DNA of 64,000 nt, taken from Polyangiaceae bacterium (GTDB lineage: Bacteria > Myxococcota_A > Polyangia > Polyangiales > Polyangiaceae). The stretch covers positions 62,001 to 126,000 of the forward strand of contig JAICQO010000002.1 in NCBI GenBank assembly GCA_025937835.1, in the 5' to 3' direction. Below the pieces are notes generated by a model, which saw only the letters and a program-made list of their open reading frames with translations, was not told where the DNA came from and ran no database searches. The translations under genes were made by a program, and so were the position numbers. This document shows, piece by piece, positions 32,998 through 42,400 of this stretch. How positions within the stretch are numbered: the first letter of the stretch is position 1; each line of letters starts with the position of its first letter.

Positions 32998-34229
32998 GCA
33001 AGCTCGAAATTCTGCTTCGCCGCGCGGCGCACGAGCAAGATCTGCAGCGCGCAGAGAGCGGCCTCCCGGAGCGGCTCGCCGCGCGCTTTCGCGACGCTTC
33101 GCGCCCCGCGCCGCGGCGCATGCCGCGCTGGTTGCCGCTCGCGGCCGCGCTGATGTTCACGGCGATCCTCGTCGCCGTAGGCGCCATGAAAAAGCCGGCC
33201 CCTCTCGGCGTGACGATCGGCGAAACCAGCGCCGCACCGTTGCTCGGGGCGTGGCTCGGGGCGCCGGACCGGGGACCCCTGCCGTTGGATTTCTCGGACG
33301 GCTCGCGCTTCGAGCTGACGCCGAAATCGAAGGCGCGCGTGACCGAGCTCGGCTCGAGCGCGCGTGTCGAGCTCGCGAGCGGCAGCCTGCGCGTTCACGT
33401 CGTACCCGGGCGCTCGTCGGCCTGGCGCATCGACGCGGGGCCGTTCGGGGTGCGCATCACCGGCACGCGCTTCGTCGTCAGCTACGATCCGGCGCAGGAG
33501 GTGTTCGAGCTCGTGATGGACGAGGGCGAGGTCGAGCTCTCCGGTTGCGTGTTCGGCAAGGGGCGGAAGCTCGCGGTCGGCCAGCGCGTGCGCGCGTCGT
33601 GTCGCACCCAGGAGCTCGACGTGGGTTACCGCGACGTGGCTCGGCCGCGCGCCGAACTGCCGCTTGCGTCAAACACGCCCGAGCCGAAGATCGCTGCCCC
33701 GATCCCCGAAGCGGCCGCGGACGGGCAGAGCGTCGCCGCGACACCGCTGCCGGCGCCCGCGCCGGCAGCGTGGCTGCCCCTGGCACGAGCCGGGAAGTAT
33801 CGCGAGGCGTATGCCGAGCTCGAGCGGCTGGGCTTCGACGAAGAGTGCCGGAAGGCAAACGCCGAGACGCTCGGATTGATCGCGGACGTGGCGCGCAAGG
33901 CCCGCTCGCCGCGAAAGGCCGAACGGGCGCTGCTCTTGCTGCGCCGCCGCTTTCCGAGCAGCGCCGGCGCGGCGATCGCTGCCTTCTCGCTCGGGCGGCT
34001 CGAGTTCGACGAATTCCGCGGCTACACCAGGGCAGCGGATTGGTTCCGGACCTACCTGAAGGAACAGCCGAACGGGGCGATGGCCCGAGAGGCGCTCGGC
34101 CGCTTGCTCGAGGCGGCGTATCGCGGCGGGGACGCGGGCGCTGCACGAGCCTTGTCGGAGCGATACCTGCGAGAGTATCCCTCGGGTCCGCATGCAGAGC
34201 TCGCTTCTCGGCTGGTTCGTGCGCCTTGA
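32994..34229 (+). CDS. FecR-like membrane regulator with TPR-like C-terminus
   Basis: 411 residues. A short cytoplasmic N-terminal part is followed by one TM helix (PRWLPLAAALMFTAILVAVG). A FecR domain follows (LDFSDGSRFELTPKSKARV, VELASGSLRVHVVPG, FGVRITGTRFVVSYD, VMDEGEVELSG). After a Pro/Ala linker, the C-terminal 160 residues are helical repeats of TPR type (YREAYAELERLGF, PRKAERALLLLRRRFPSSAGA, AAYRGGDAGAARALSERYL). The start overlaps the sigma gene and the end overlaps the next gene by 38 bases. It is predicted to transmit an envelope signal to the sigma factor. Confidence 0.9.
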   Translation: MSKLEILLRRAAHEQDLQRAESGLPERLAARFRDASRPAPRRMPRWLPLAAALMFTAILVAVGAMKKPAPLGVTIGETSAAPLLGAWLGAPDRGPLPLDFSDGSRFELTPKSKARVTELGSSARVELASGSLRVHVVPGRSSAWRIDAGPFGVRITGTRFVVSYDPAQEVFELVMDEGEVELSGCVFGKGRKLAVGQRVRASCRTQELDVGYRDVARPRAELPLASNTPEPKIAAPIPEAAADGQSVAATPLPAPAPAAWLPLARAGKYREAYAELERLGFDEECRKANAETLGLIADVARKARSPRKAERALLLLRRRFPSSAGAAIAAFSLGRLEFDEFRGYTRAADWFRTYLKEQPNGAMAREALGRLLEAAYRGGDAGAARALSERYLREYPSGPHAELASRLVRAP

Positions 34230-35322
34230 AGGCAGAGCGCTCGCTCTCGCGTGCCTGTTCGCGACTACGGTGACGCTCCCGGCGGCGGCACAGGTGCAGC
34301 CGGCATCGCGCTCGATCTTGCTGCTGCGGACGCACGGCGACGAGGCGACGATCCGGCGCCTCGAGCTCGAGCTCGACGCGGGAGCCTTCCAGGTGATCGA
34401 GCAGAAGGCCGGGCAGAGGCCGCCCGGCGAAACGCTGGCCGTGGCAGCGGAGCGCGAGCGCGTGGACGCCGCCGTGCGCGTCGATCCCGGCCGAGGGACG
34501 ATCGCGCTCTGGGTCCGAAAGCCCGACGGCTTCGTCGAGGAAACGTTCTCCGCGGCGGGTGAGGCCGGGCCGAGTCAGGTGCTCGCGATCCGCGTCGCCG
34601 AGTCGCTGCGTGCGCGGGGGTTGCTCTTGCCGCCCGCACCCGAGCCGGCCGAAACGCCACCCCAAGCGCCGGACGGCGCGGCGACGGCGACGGCTTCACC
34701 CGAAACGGCGGACGTCCCGCTTTCCCCGAGCACGTCGCACAGCATCACCAGCGAAACCGCCGGCTCAGAAGGGAGCCTCCGACCTGCTCCGCCGCGCCCG
34801 AGCTCGCGTTTTGCGCTCGCGCTCGGCCCGGGCATCGCGGTCAGCCCCGGCGGGCTGGGACCCCTCGCCGTGGTCGAGCTCGGAGTGCGCGTCCGGCTCA
34901 CGCGCGACGCCGCCGTGTCGCTGCTCGGGGTCGTCCCCCTGACGCGCCAGTCGTTCTCGAGCGACGAGGGTGAAGCCGACGTCGCGAGTTACGTCGCGGG
35001 CGGCGCCTTCGAGCTCGAATGGGCGCGCTGGTCGTTCGGCAGCATTCGTTCGGGAGCGGGCGCCGGAGTCAGCATCACGCACATGTCGGGCCGAGCCGCC
35101 TCGGGCTTCGAAGGCGGGGACGACACCGTGGCCGCCCTCGCCCCACTCGCGCTCAGCTCGTTTCAGCTCGGGTTGTCGAGCTCGTTCGATCTGCGAACGG
35201 CCGTGGTCGTCGGCGCGACCTTGCCGGAAGTGCAGATGGCCTTCGGCGCTCGAGAGGTCGCGAGCTGGGGACGGCCGTTTGCGATAGCGACGCTCGGGCT
35301 CGAAGCGCGCGCGGGACGCTAG
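34192..35322 (+). CDS. Outer-membrane beta-barrel protein of the sigma/FecR operon
   Basis: 376 residues. A signal peptide (LALACLFATTVTLPAAAQ) is followed by a small alpha/beta domain of about 110 residues and a Pro/Ala/Thr/Ser-rich linker. The C-terminal 190 residues are of beta-barrel character (FALALGPGIAVSPGG, LAVVELGVRVRLT, FAIATLGLEARAGR). It overlaps the FecR-like gene. It is likely the surface component whose state is sensed or controlled by the sigma/FecR pair, but no family was recognised. Confidence 0.8.
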   Translation: MQSSLLGWFVRLEGRALALACLFATTVTLPAAAQVQPASRSILLLRTHGDEATIRRLELELDAGAFQVIEQKAGQRPPGETLAVAAERERVDAAVRVDPGRGTIALWVRKPDGFVEETFSAAGEAGPSQVLAIRVAESLRARGLLLPPAPEPAETPPQAPDGAATATASPETADVPLSPSTSHSITSETAGSEGSLRPAPPRPSSRFALALGPGIAVSPGGLGPLAVVELGVRVRLTRDAAVSLLGVVPLTRQSFSSDEGEADVASYVAGGAFELEWARWSFGSIRSGAGAGVSITHMSGRAASGFEGGDDTVAALAPLALSSFQLGLSSSFDLRTAVVVGATLPEVQMAFGAREVASWGRPFAIATLGLEARAGR

Positions 35323-35416
35323 CTGCGCCAAGTGATTTCGCGCGTAGCGCCGCTCGGCCCGAAAGCAACTGAGTCCCCCGAGCCGCCGAGTAGCAGGGCT
35401 GTGGAGGCCGTGTTAG

Positions 35417-35881
35417 ATGCAAAACGTGGCGTTTTCGGCCGTGCTCCCGGGGCAAGACCAGCTTCCGTCCGAAGACGGTGAGCCGATGGAGACCGGCTTC
35501 CACGACGCACAGGACGCGTTGCTGAAGGACACGCTGCTCGACGCCTGGCCCGAGCGACGCTGGTTCGTGGCCGGCAACATGTTCGTCGAAGGCTTTGCAC
35601 TCGATAGCTCGCGCCGCGCCTACACGCCGCTGGCCGCGGACGAGCGGGGAGACCTTCTCGTCGCACCGCTCGGGCTGAAGCTCGGCCTGCGGCGCACCCG
35701 CTACCGCAACTACGACCAACGCTTCGTGCGCTGGCTCGATCTCGACGGCAACCCGCTGCCCACGGCGCAGGAGCGCACGGAGGCCGAGCGCGCTCGTGCA
35801 GACGCCGAGCGTGCTCGAGCAGACGCCGCCGAGCGACGTCTGGCCGAGCTCGAGCGAAAGCTCGCAGAGAAAGAGCGCTGA
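35417..35881 (+). CDS. Uma2-family (DUF820) protein lacking its catalytic middle
   Basis: 154 residues, about two thirds of a typical Uma2 protein. The N-terminus (LPSEDGEPMETGFHDAQDALLKDTL, VAGNMFVE) and C-terminus (YTPLAADERGDLLVAPLGLKLG, RWLDLDGNPLPTAQER, heptad-like AERARADAER tail) match the family ends. The part that normally lies between them, with the PD-(D/E)xK-type residues (GPDVVIELLS region), is absent. The join is in frame near residues 58-66. Either it is an eroded nuclease or a core-less protein retained for its coiled-coil tail. It is not a transfer island; codon use matches the surroundings. Confidence 0.75.
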   Translation: MQNVAFSAVLPGQDQLPSEDGEPMETGFHDAQDALLKDTLLDAWPERRWFVAGNMFVEGFALDSSRRAYTPLAADERGDLLVAPLGLKLGLRRTRYRNYDQRFVRWLDLDGNPLPTAQERTEAERARADAERARADAAERRLAELERKLAEKER

Positions 35882-35897
35882 GCGTGGAGAGCTCCGC

Positions 35898-36854
35898 TCA
35901 CGCCGTCGTCGCAGCACGCCGCCGCTTGAGCACCCACAGCCGGACCAGCGCCCACACTCCGAGGTCTGCGATCAGCGAGGCGACCCGCGACACGACCGCC
36001 GCCGACAGCGCGCCGCCGCTGCCGAGGATGGCGCCGTAGCCGGCGATCAGCACGGCCTCGCGCACGCCGACGCCGGCCGGGGCCGCGAGCGCGACGAAGC
36101 CGAGCACGTTGGCGAGCGGGTTGAAGCCCATGGTGCCGATCGCGCCGTGCTGATCGGCTCCGAGCGAGAGCGTGAGGAAGTAGCCGTGCGCGGCCCAGGT
36201 GAGCCAGTAAACGAGCTCGAGCGCCGGCAGACGCAGCGGGGCGATGCGGCCGCTGCCGTCGAGGCCGAACAGGGTGCGGACCTTCTGCGGCAATCGCTGG
36301 CGATCGAGGACGACCAGCAATATCACCCCTGCGAGTGATGCGAGCAGCAGCGGCAGCGCGTAGCGGCCGGCCAGGCCCGCGACGCCCTCGGCGGGCACGT
36401 CCCCGAGCCACAACAGGCCGAAGCCGACGACCGAGCCCATCGCCGTCCAGCACAGCGACTCGAGCAACACCGAGGCTCCGACCAGGCGGCGCGAAAAGCC
36501 GAGCTTGGCCGCTCCCTCCATGCGCACGAGCGGCAGGCCAATCTTGCCCGGAGTGTAGCGCGCGAGCTGCGAGTCGAAGTACGTCGCGAGCCCCTCGAGC
36601 ACCGGCATCTTCTGGCGCGCCATGCGCTCGATCAGCAACAACCAGGCGAAGCCCTGGATCACGGCGCCAATCACGCAGGGAACGACGGAAGCGGCGGCGA
36701 GCCCGAAATCGACCTGCACCTTTCGGCCGTCCCAGCTCTTCACCAGGTCGATGGCCGTGAACACCACGAAGATCGCGGCGATCACATTCATCACCGGGCT
36801 CAGCCACTTCTTCAGCCGGGCGGCCCCGCCCACCGGGTTCTGCGTATCGTTCAA
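35898..36854 (-). CDS. Lysylphosphatidylglycerol-synthetase-TM/UPF0104-like membrane protein
   Basis: 318 residues with about eight TM helices. The pattern LVKSWDGRKVQVDFGLA, QLARYTPGKIGLPLVRMEGAAKLGF, FNPLANVLGFVALAAPAGVGVREAVLI matches the flippase-like integral membrane family (AglD2/YbhN/MprF-TM). Members include lipid or glycolipid translocases and many uncharacterised proteins. Its start overlaps the stop of the DUF2079 gene by 4 bases, so the two are co-translated. The pair may move or glycosylate a lipid-linked sugar; this is inference. Confidence 0.85.
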   Translation of the reverse strand: MNDTQNPVGGAARLKKWLSPVMNVIAAIFVVFTAIDLVKSWDGRKVQVDFGLAAASVVPCVIGAVIQGFAWLLLIERMARQKMPVLEGLATYFDSQLARYTPGKIGLPLVRMEGAAKLGFSRRLVGASVLLESLCWTAMGSVVGFGLLWLGDVPAEGVAGLAGRYALPLLLASLAGVILLVVLDRQRLPQKVRTLFGLDGSGRIAPLRLPALELVYWLTWAAHGYFLTLSLGADQHGAIGTMGFNPLANVLGFVALAAPAGVGVREAVLIAGYGAILGSGGALSAAVVSRVASLIADLGVWALVRLWVLKRRRAATTA

Positions 36855-39328
36855 CCGGGCGCCTTGAGCTCGGGATCTTCTTCGGGCGGTCGCGGATCGT
36901 GCTCGCCGTCCGCGGGCTCGGGCTCGGGCTGCTCCCTGGACTTGTCGTCGCGGTCCTTTTCGCGGTCACGGTCCTTTTCGCGGTCACGGTCCTTGTCGCG
37001 GTCGCGGTCCTTGTCGCGGTCGCGGTCCTTGTCGCCGTCGCGATCCTTGTCGCGGTCTTTGTCGCGGCCCTTCTTGGGGAGCTCGGCCAGGCGCCAGTCG
37101 CGGATCAACTTGGCGTTCCCGGCGGTGTCGTGGCCGCGCTTCAGGAGCGCGAGGTCCTCGATGCGCTTCACGACGCCGTAGCTGCCGTCCTTCACCACCT
37201 CGAACAGCTTGGGCTTCGTGCGCGAGAGCTTGAGCTCTCTGCTGGAGGCGAGGATCCACTCCGCGCCCTGCGGACCGTGGCGCATCGTGTACATGAGCAA
37301 GCGCGCGGAGACGTGGGGGCCGAGCTTCTCCGTGGCGGCGACGGATGCATCGTCGGGGATCATCGCGGCCAGGGTCTTCAGGTTCTGGTAGCGCTGGCGT
37401 TCGGAGTCGCTGATGCCGAACTCCACCTTGTGGAAGCCGCCTTTGAAGCCGCCGTCGCGCATCGCGAAGGCCCCATAGTTGAAGGTGAGCACCAGGCTCG
37501 CCGCGGCGAAGGCGATGGTGGCCGCCTGGCGGCGCGCCGTGCTGCCCCCGCTCTGGGCGTCACCGAGAGACTTCAGCGCCAGCACGGCCGAGAGGAACAG
37601 CAGCGGCGCCCAGTGCATCACGTAATGAAACGAGAACATCACCGGCGGGTCGTAGTTGGTGATGAGCAAGGTCAGGAGCGCGCCCGGGATGAACGCCGCC
37701 CACAGGTACCAACGCCGCGCGGGCAGGAACACCAGCGGCACCATCAGGTGCAACAGATAGATGACCTTCTTCTCGACCAGAACCTTGGAGAAGACGTAGA
37801 GCGGGTTCGAGATCAGCGTCTTGATCACGCTGCGGAAACCCTTCTCCTTGTCCGCCCAGAGCTCCTTGTACATGTTCGGGTACCACCAGTCCCCGGCCGA
37901 ATCCATCACGTAGAACCGGAGCACCACGAAGTAAGTCATGGCCACCGCAGCCAGCGTGAGGCCGGCTTTCGGGCGGTAACCGCTGAGGGCGAGGAAGCCG
38001 CCGACCAGCGCCATGCCGAGCGGAATGTCCTCGCGCATCAACATGCCCATGCCGGCTGCGACTCCCATCAGCACCCAGCGCCGCTCCTCGGCTGCCCAGA
38101 CGGTGGCAAACAGGAAGGCCGCGGCGATCGGCACGTACTGGAACTCGGAGAAGCTCGCGCCGTGCATCGGGTAGTACGCGAGGTAGGCGAGCGCGACGAT
38201 CGTGGCGGTCCATTGCGGCAAGTGGCGCCTGGCAAACGCCCAGAGCGGGATCGCGCCGGCGCCGATCAGCACCGACTGGAGCACGAGCAGCGTCTCGGCG
38301 CGCGGGTACAGCGCGTAGATCGGCAAGAACAGGTAGCCGCCGAACTTGGCGTGGTTCGCCAGGTACTTTCCCGGCTCTTGCGGGAAGACCACGGTGCTCT
38401 CGAGGAAGCGCCCGTGAAGCCCGCCGAACATCAGGTTGTCGTTGATCGACAGGTCGAAGTTGCCGGTGCGGAGCTTCTGGTGCCAGCGAAGCAGGATGAA
38501 CGAGAAGAACGCCGCGTAGAACAGCGACCCGGCCACCACGACCCAAAATGCGCCCCGGCGCCGCACGAGCTCGGGGACTTGCTCGCGGAGCTCCTCCCAC
38601 CACTCCCGCGCCTTGAGCGGCGCGCGGATCAGCGCGCGGAAGCACAGGATCTCGAGCGCGAGCGCCAAAAATAGCACGATCGGCAACAGCCGTTCGTGCT
38701 CGTTGACCCACGGCTTGTAGCGGAACAGCGAGGGCACCGCGGGCAGCAGCAACAGCGGCGAGACGAACCACAGCCAGCGCTCGATCGTGACCAGGTTCCG
38801 CTTCTTCTTCCGGAACTGGCTGACGAAGTAGGCGCAGATTGCTGCGCCGAGCGCGGCTCCGCCGACGACGCCCTGCACGAACGTCATGCGGCGGCCCTCG
38901 GGTAGCACGTTCTCGGTGAGGAAATCGTTGACCCAGCCGCCCGTGAAAGAGAGCTGAAGCCAGGTCGCGATCGAGAACCCGAGCAACGCGGCCAAAGCCA
39001 GCGCGCGCGTGGTCACGCCGAGCAGCGCGTCCTCGTCCACCAGCACCGGCGAAGAGTCGGGCGCGGGCTCGGAAGGGGGCGCCTCTGCCTCCTCCTGTTC
39101 GGCGTCCTCCGCGTCGTCGGCGGCGCCGTCGTCACCCTCGTCGTCGAGCGCGCGGGGCGCGGTTTCGCGCGCGGCGGGAGCGTCGGCGTCGGGCTCGGCG
39201 GCAGCGCTCGCCGCGGGCGCGGGCTCTGGGCGATCCGGCGTGGTTTCGGCCGGCGACGGCTCGGCCTCCGACTTCGGCGCTTCACTCGGATCGAGAGTCG
39301 GTTCCGTCCGCTCTCGCGACTCGGTCAT
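36851..39328 (-). CDS. DUF2079 polytopic membrane protein with charged tails
   Basis: About 825 residues. An N-terminal cytoplasmic tail of about 105 residues is rich in Ala/Pro/Glu/Asp. A DUF2079-type membrane domain follows with about 10-12 TM helices. It contains NFDLSINDNLMFGGLHGRFLES, LFLPIYALYPRAETLLVLQS and FSFHYVMHW, a GT-C-like topology. The C-terminal tail of about 80 residues is a KDRDRDKDR repeat. ATG 39328 (MTESRERTE) is preferred over a start six codons earlier. DUF2079 proteins are uncharacterised and suspected to be glycosyltransferase-like. The tail is encoded by an internal tandem repeat and is likely length-variable. Confidence 0.85.
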   Translation of the reverse strand: MTESRERTEPTLDPSEAPKSEAEPSPAETTPDRPEPAPAASAAAEPDADAPAARETAPRALDDEGDDGAADDAEDAEQEEAEAPPSEPAPDSSPVLVDEDALLGVTTRALALAALLGFSIATWLQLSFTGGWVNDFLTENVLPEGRRMTFVQGVVGGAALGAAICAYFVSQFRKKKRNLVTIERWLWFVSPLLLLPAVPSLFRYKPWVNEHERLLPIVLFLALALEILCFRALIRAPLKAREWWEELREQVPELVRRRGAFWVVVAGSLFYAAFFSFILLRWHQKLRTGNFDLSINDNLMFGGLHGRFLESTVVFPQEPGKYLANHAKFGGYLFLPIYALYPRAETLLVLQSVLIGAGAIPLWAFARRHLPQWTATIVALAYLAYYPMHGASFSEFQYVPIAAAFLFATVWAAEERRWVLMGVAAGMGMLMREDIPLGMALVGGFLALSGYRPKAGLTLAAVAMTYFVVLRFYVMDSAGDWWYPNMYKELWADKEKGFRSVIKTLISNPLYVFSKVLVEKKVIYLLHLMVPLVFLPARRWYLWAAFIPGALLTLLITNYDPPVMFSFHYVMHWAPLLFLSAVLALKSLGDAQSGGSTARRQAATIAFAAASLVLTFNYGAFAMRDGGFKGGFHKVEFGISDSERQRYQNLKTLAAMIPDDASVAATEKLGPHVSARLLMYTMRHGPQGAEWILASSRELKLSRTKPKLFEVVKDGSYGVVKRIEDLALLKRGHDTAGNAKLIRDWRLAELPKKGRDKDRDKDRDGDKDRDRDKDRDRDKDRDREKDRDREKDRDDKSREQPEPEPADGEHDPRPPEEDPELKAPG
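36958..37075 (-). repeat. Short tandem repeat encoding the KDRD tail of the DUF2079 protein
   Basis: The minus strand consists of imperfect 12- to 18-base units of the type GACCGCGACAAGG and GACCGTGACCGCGAAAAGG. These read as alternating Lys/Asp/Arg (KDRDRDKDRD). Unit order shows recent slippage: identical GACCGCGACAAGGACCGCGA blocks recur. Copy number probably differs between strains. Confidence 0.7.
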
Positions 39329-39454
39329 GGCGCAGCGGTCTACCACGGGTCAGGGCAATACGGCTCGAATTCGGGCAGAAAACCGGGGCTTGCGGGGCCG
39401 CCCGGGCACGGGCCGCGCTGGCACCGACACGGGGCACCGCGTACCCTTCCCGGA

Positions 39455-42400
39455 ATGAGGCTCCGAGCGCTGCTCGTCGGCTGGCTCGTCGCGCTCGAGG
39501 CGCTCGCGAGCCCGAGCAGCGCCTCCGCTCAGTTCAACCCCGCGGGTCGCAAGAAGAAGCCACCCGCCGCGGCAGGCAAGCCGACCCGGACCGCGCCCCC
39601 CCGGCCTCGGCCAAAGAGCGAGCCCGGCGCCGCGCCGAAAGGCGAGAGCGCACAGGCCCCGCGCGCCCCGGACCGCAAGGATCCGAGCGACGACGCGCTG
39701 ATCGCCCGCTACACGCAGATCGCGCTGTCGCAGCCGGGCGTGGATTTTCCGGTGCAGCGCCTGGCGGAGCTGTACCGCAACCGCGACGGCAAGCTCGACG
39801 CGCTGATCCAGGATCTGTCCAAGCGAGCGGAGGCCGGGGGTGCCGGCCGGATTCCGGCGTTGCTCGCGCTCGCGCTCGCCCACAAGCACGACGGCAATTT
39901 CGAACGCGCGATCCAGACCTACGAGCTGGCGCTGAAAGAGGCGCCGGGCTCGACGGCCACCGAGCTCGCGCTCGCGCGGTTGCACGCCGAGCGCGGAACG
40001 ACGCGCGAGGCGGAGCGCCACTTCGAGGCCGCCCTGCCGCGGCTGACCGACGCCACGGATCGCGAAGAGGTGCTGCGCGCGCTGCGCACGCTTTCGCTCG
40101 ACAGCGGCAACCTGGAGCGAGCCAAGCGCTTTCACGACCAGCTGGTCAAGGCTCAGAAGGGCGGCTTCTTCGTACGCGGGGAGCTCGGGCGGGAGCTGTT
40201 CGCGCGCGGTTCATACGCGGCCGCCGCGGAGGAGCTCGGGCGCGTCGTGAAGGCGGCGGCGGGCGATCACCGCGTGCTCGCGCCGGCGCTCCGAGACTAC
40301 GGGCGCGCGCTCGCCAAGGCCGGAGAACGCGACAAGGCGCTGAAGGAGCTCGAGCGCGCCCTGTCCGTCGCAGGCGCGCAGTCGGGGGTAAGGCGCGAGA
40401 TTTACGAGGTGATGCTGGAGCTGTACCGCGTCGAGGGCCGGCTCCCCGAGCTCGTGGCTTCGGTCGAGAAGCGCGGCGCCCGCGACGTCGAAGAGCAACG
40501 GCTTTTGGCCGGCCTCTACGAAGAAACCGGCAAGCTCGACAAGGCTCTCGCGGCCTACAAGGCCGTGCTCGACCGCGAACCGCAAGACGTGGGCACGCGC
40601 TTGAAGCTCGTGCACATCCACGAGGTCCAGGGCGAGCTCGACAAGGCCATCGCCGAATACGAGGCCCTGACCCGCGCGGCCCCCCGCAACCCGGATTTCG
40701 TGTTCCGGCTCGCCGAAGCGCTGATCCAACGCGGCGACCGCAAGCGCGCGCTGGAACGGCTGCGCGCGCTCGAGGCCCGCGCGGGCAACGACGAGCAGGT
40801 GTTGACGGCGCTCGTCGACTTCTACGAGCGCGTCGGGGAGCAGGCCGGGAGCCTCGCGCTGTTGCAGCGGCTTTCGGCCCGGGGTGACAGCGCACCCGAG
40901 CACCTGGTGGAGCTCGGCTCCCGCTACTGGCGCGAAGGCGACAAGAAGAAGGCGATCCAGACCTGGCAGCGGCTGCGCTCGCTGGGGCGCGATCGCGCCG
41001 ACGGACTGGTCCGCCTGGGCGAGCTGTACCTCGAGCACGATCTGGTCACGGAAGCGCTCGTATTGCTCGAAGAGGCGGTCAAGGCCGAGCCCAGGCAGCT
41101 GCGCCCGAAGAAGGCCTACGCGCTGGCGCTCGAGCGCGCGGGCTCCACCGCCTCGGCGCGCGAGACCAAGAAGCTACATCACGACGCCGCGCTCGCGCTC
41201 TGGGAACGGATCCTGAAAGAGAGCGGGAAGAGCCTCGAGCTCAAGCGCGAGGCGCGCCAGCACATCGTCACGCTCTGGAGTTTGTCCGGCACGCTGACGC
41301 CGCGCACGACGGGGCTCGCGCGCAGGCTGGCCGCAACCCCGCCGGATCTCGAGGCGGGCCGGCTGCTCGCCGAAGCGGAGATCCGCCTGCGCCGCTACCC
41401 GGAGGCCGAGCGCACGCTAAACCGCGTGGTGGCGGTCGCGCCCGGTGATCTCGAGAGCCTGTCGCGGCTCGAGCGGGTGCTCGGGATGCAACGCAAGCTG
41501 CCGGAAGCGATCAAGGTGCTCGAGCGCCTGGCCAAGGCCGATCCGAAGCGCGAGCGCGAGTGCTACCAGCGCATGGCCGATTATGCGGCGGAGCTCTACC
41601 GGGACGACGACGCGATCCGTTACGTGTCGCGGGTCGTCGAGCTCTCCCCCGACGACGCCGGGGGCCACAAGAAGCTCGGCGAGCTGCAGAGGAAGCGCGG
41701 AGACGTGCCCAAGGCCATCGCCGCGTTCCGCACGGCGATCCAGAAGAACGAGCGGTTGTTCCCGGTCTATTTCGAGCTGGCGGAGCTGCTGCTCGGCCAG
41801 GGTGAGGCCGACGAGGCCGATCAGCTGCTCCGGCGCGTGCTGCGCGCGGCGCCCGACGAGGAGCTCGTGGTGCGCGCGGCGCGGCTCAGCCTGCAGATCA
41901 ACCTCGGTCGCAACAAGATCGAGCTGCTCGAGAACGATCTGGTGCCGCTCGCGCTCGACAACCCGGAGCGCCCCATGTACCGGCGGCTCCTGGTCGAGGT
42001 CTACGGTGCGATCGCCTATCCGCTGCTGCACCGCACCGAGAGCAGCGATCCCGCCGAGGTGAAGGCCGCCGAAGAGCAGCTGAAGCGCCTCGGCGAGCGA
42101 GCAGTGAAGCCGCTGCTCGACGCGCTTTCCGACACGCGCGGCGCTCAGCAAGAGACCGCGACGACCCTGCTCACCTACGTGGGCAACCCGAGCGCGGCCC
42201 CCGCGCTGTTCTCTTACGCGACCGGGGACGCCGAGCCGCGGCTCCGGGCGCGCGCGATGCTGGCGGTCGGTGCGCTGTCGGACAAGACGCTGGTCTCGAA
42301 GCTCTTGTCGGTCGCGCTGCCCGAAGGCAAGACGCTCTCGGACGCTTCCGATCCGGTCGTGCTGGCGGCGGCCTGGGGGCTCGCGCGCATGCGCGCACCG

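Noticed and set aside
36899-38674. 591-codon plus-strand frame over the DUF2079 gene
   Set aside because: It is antisense to a well-supported membrane protein; the Arg/Glu/His-rich translation has no domain.
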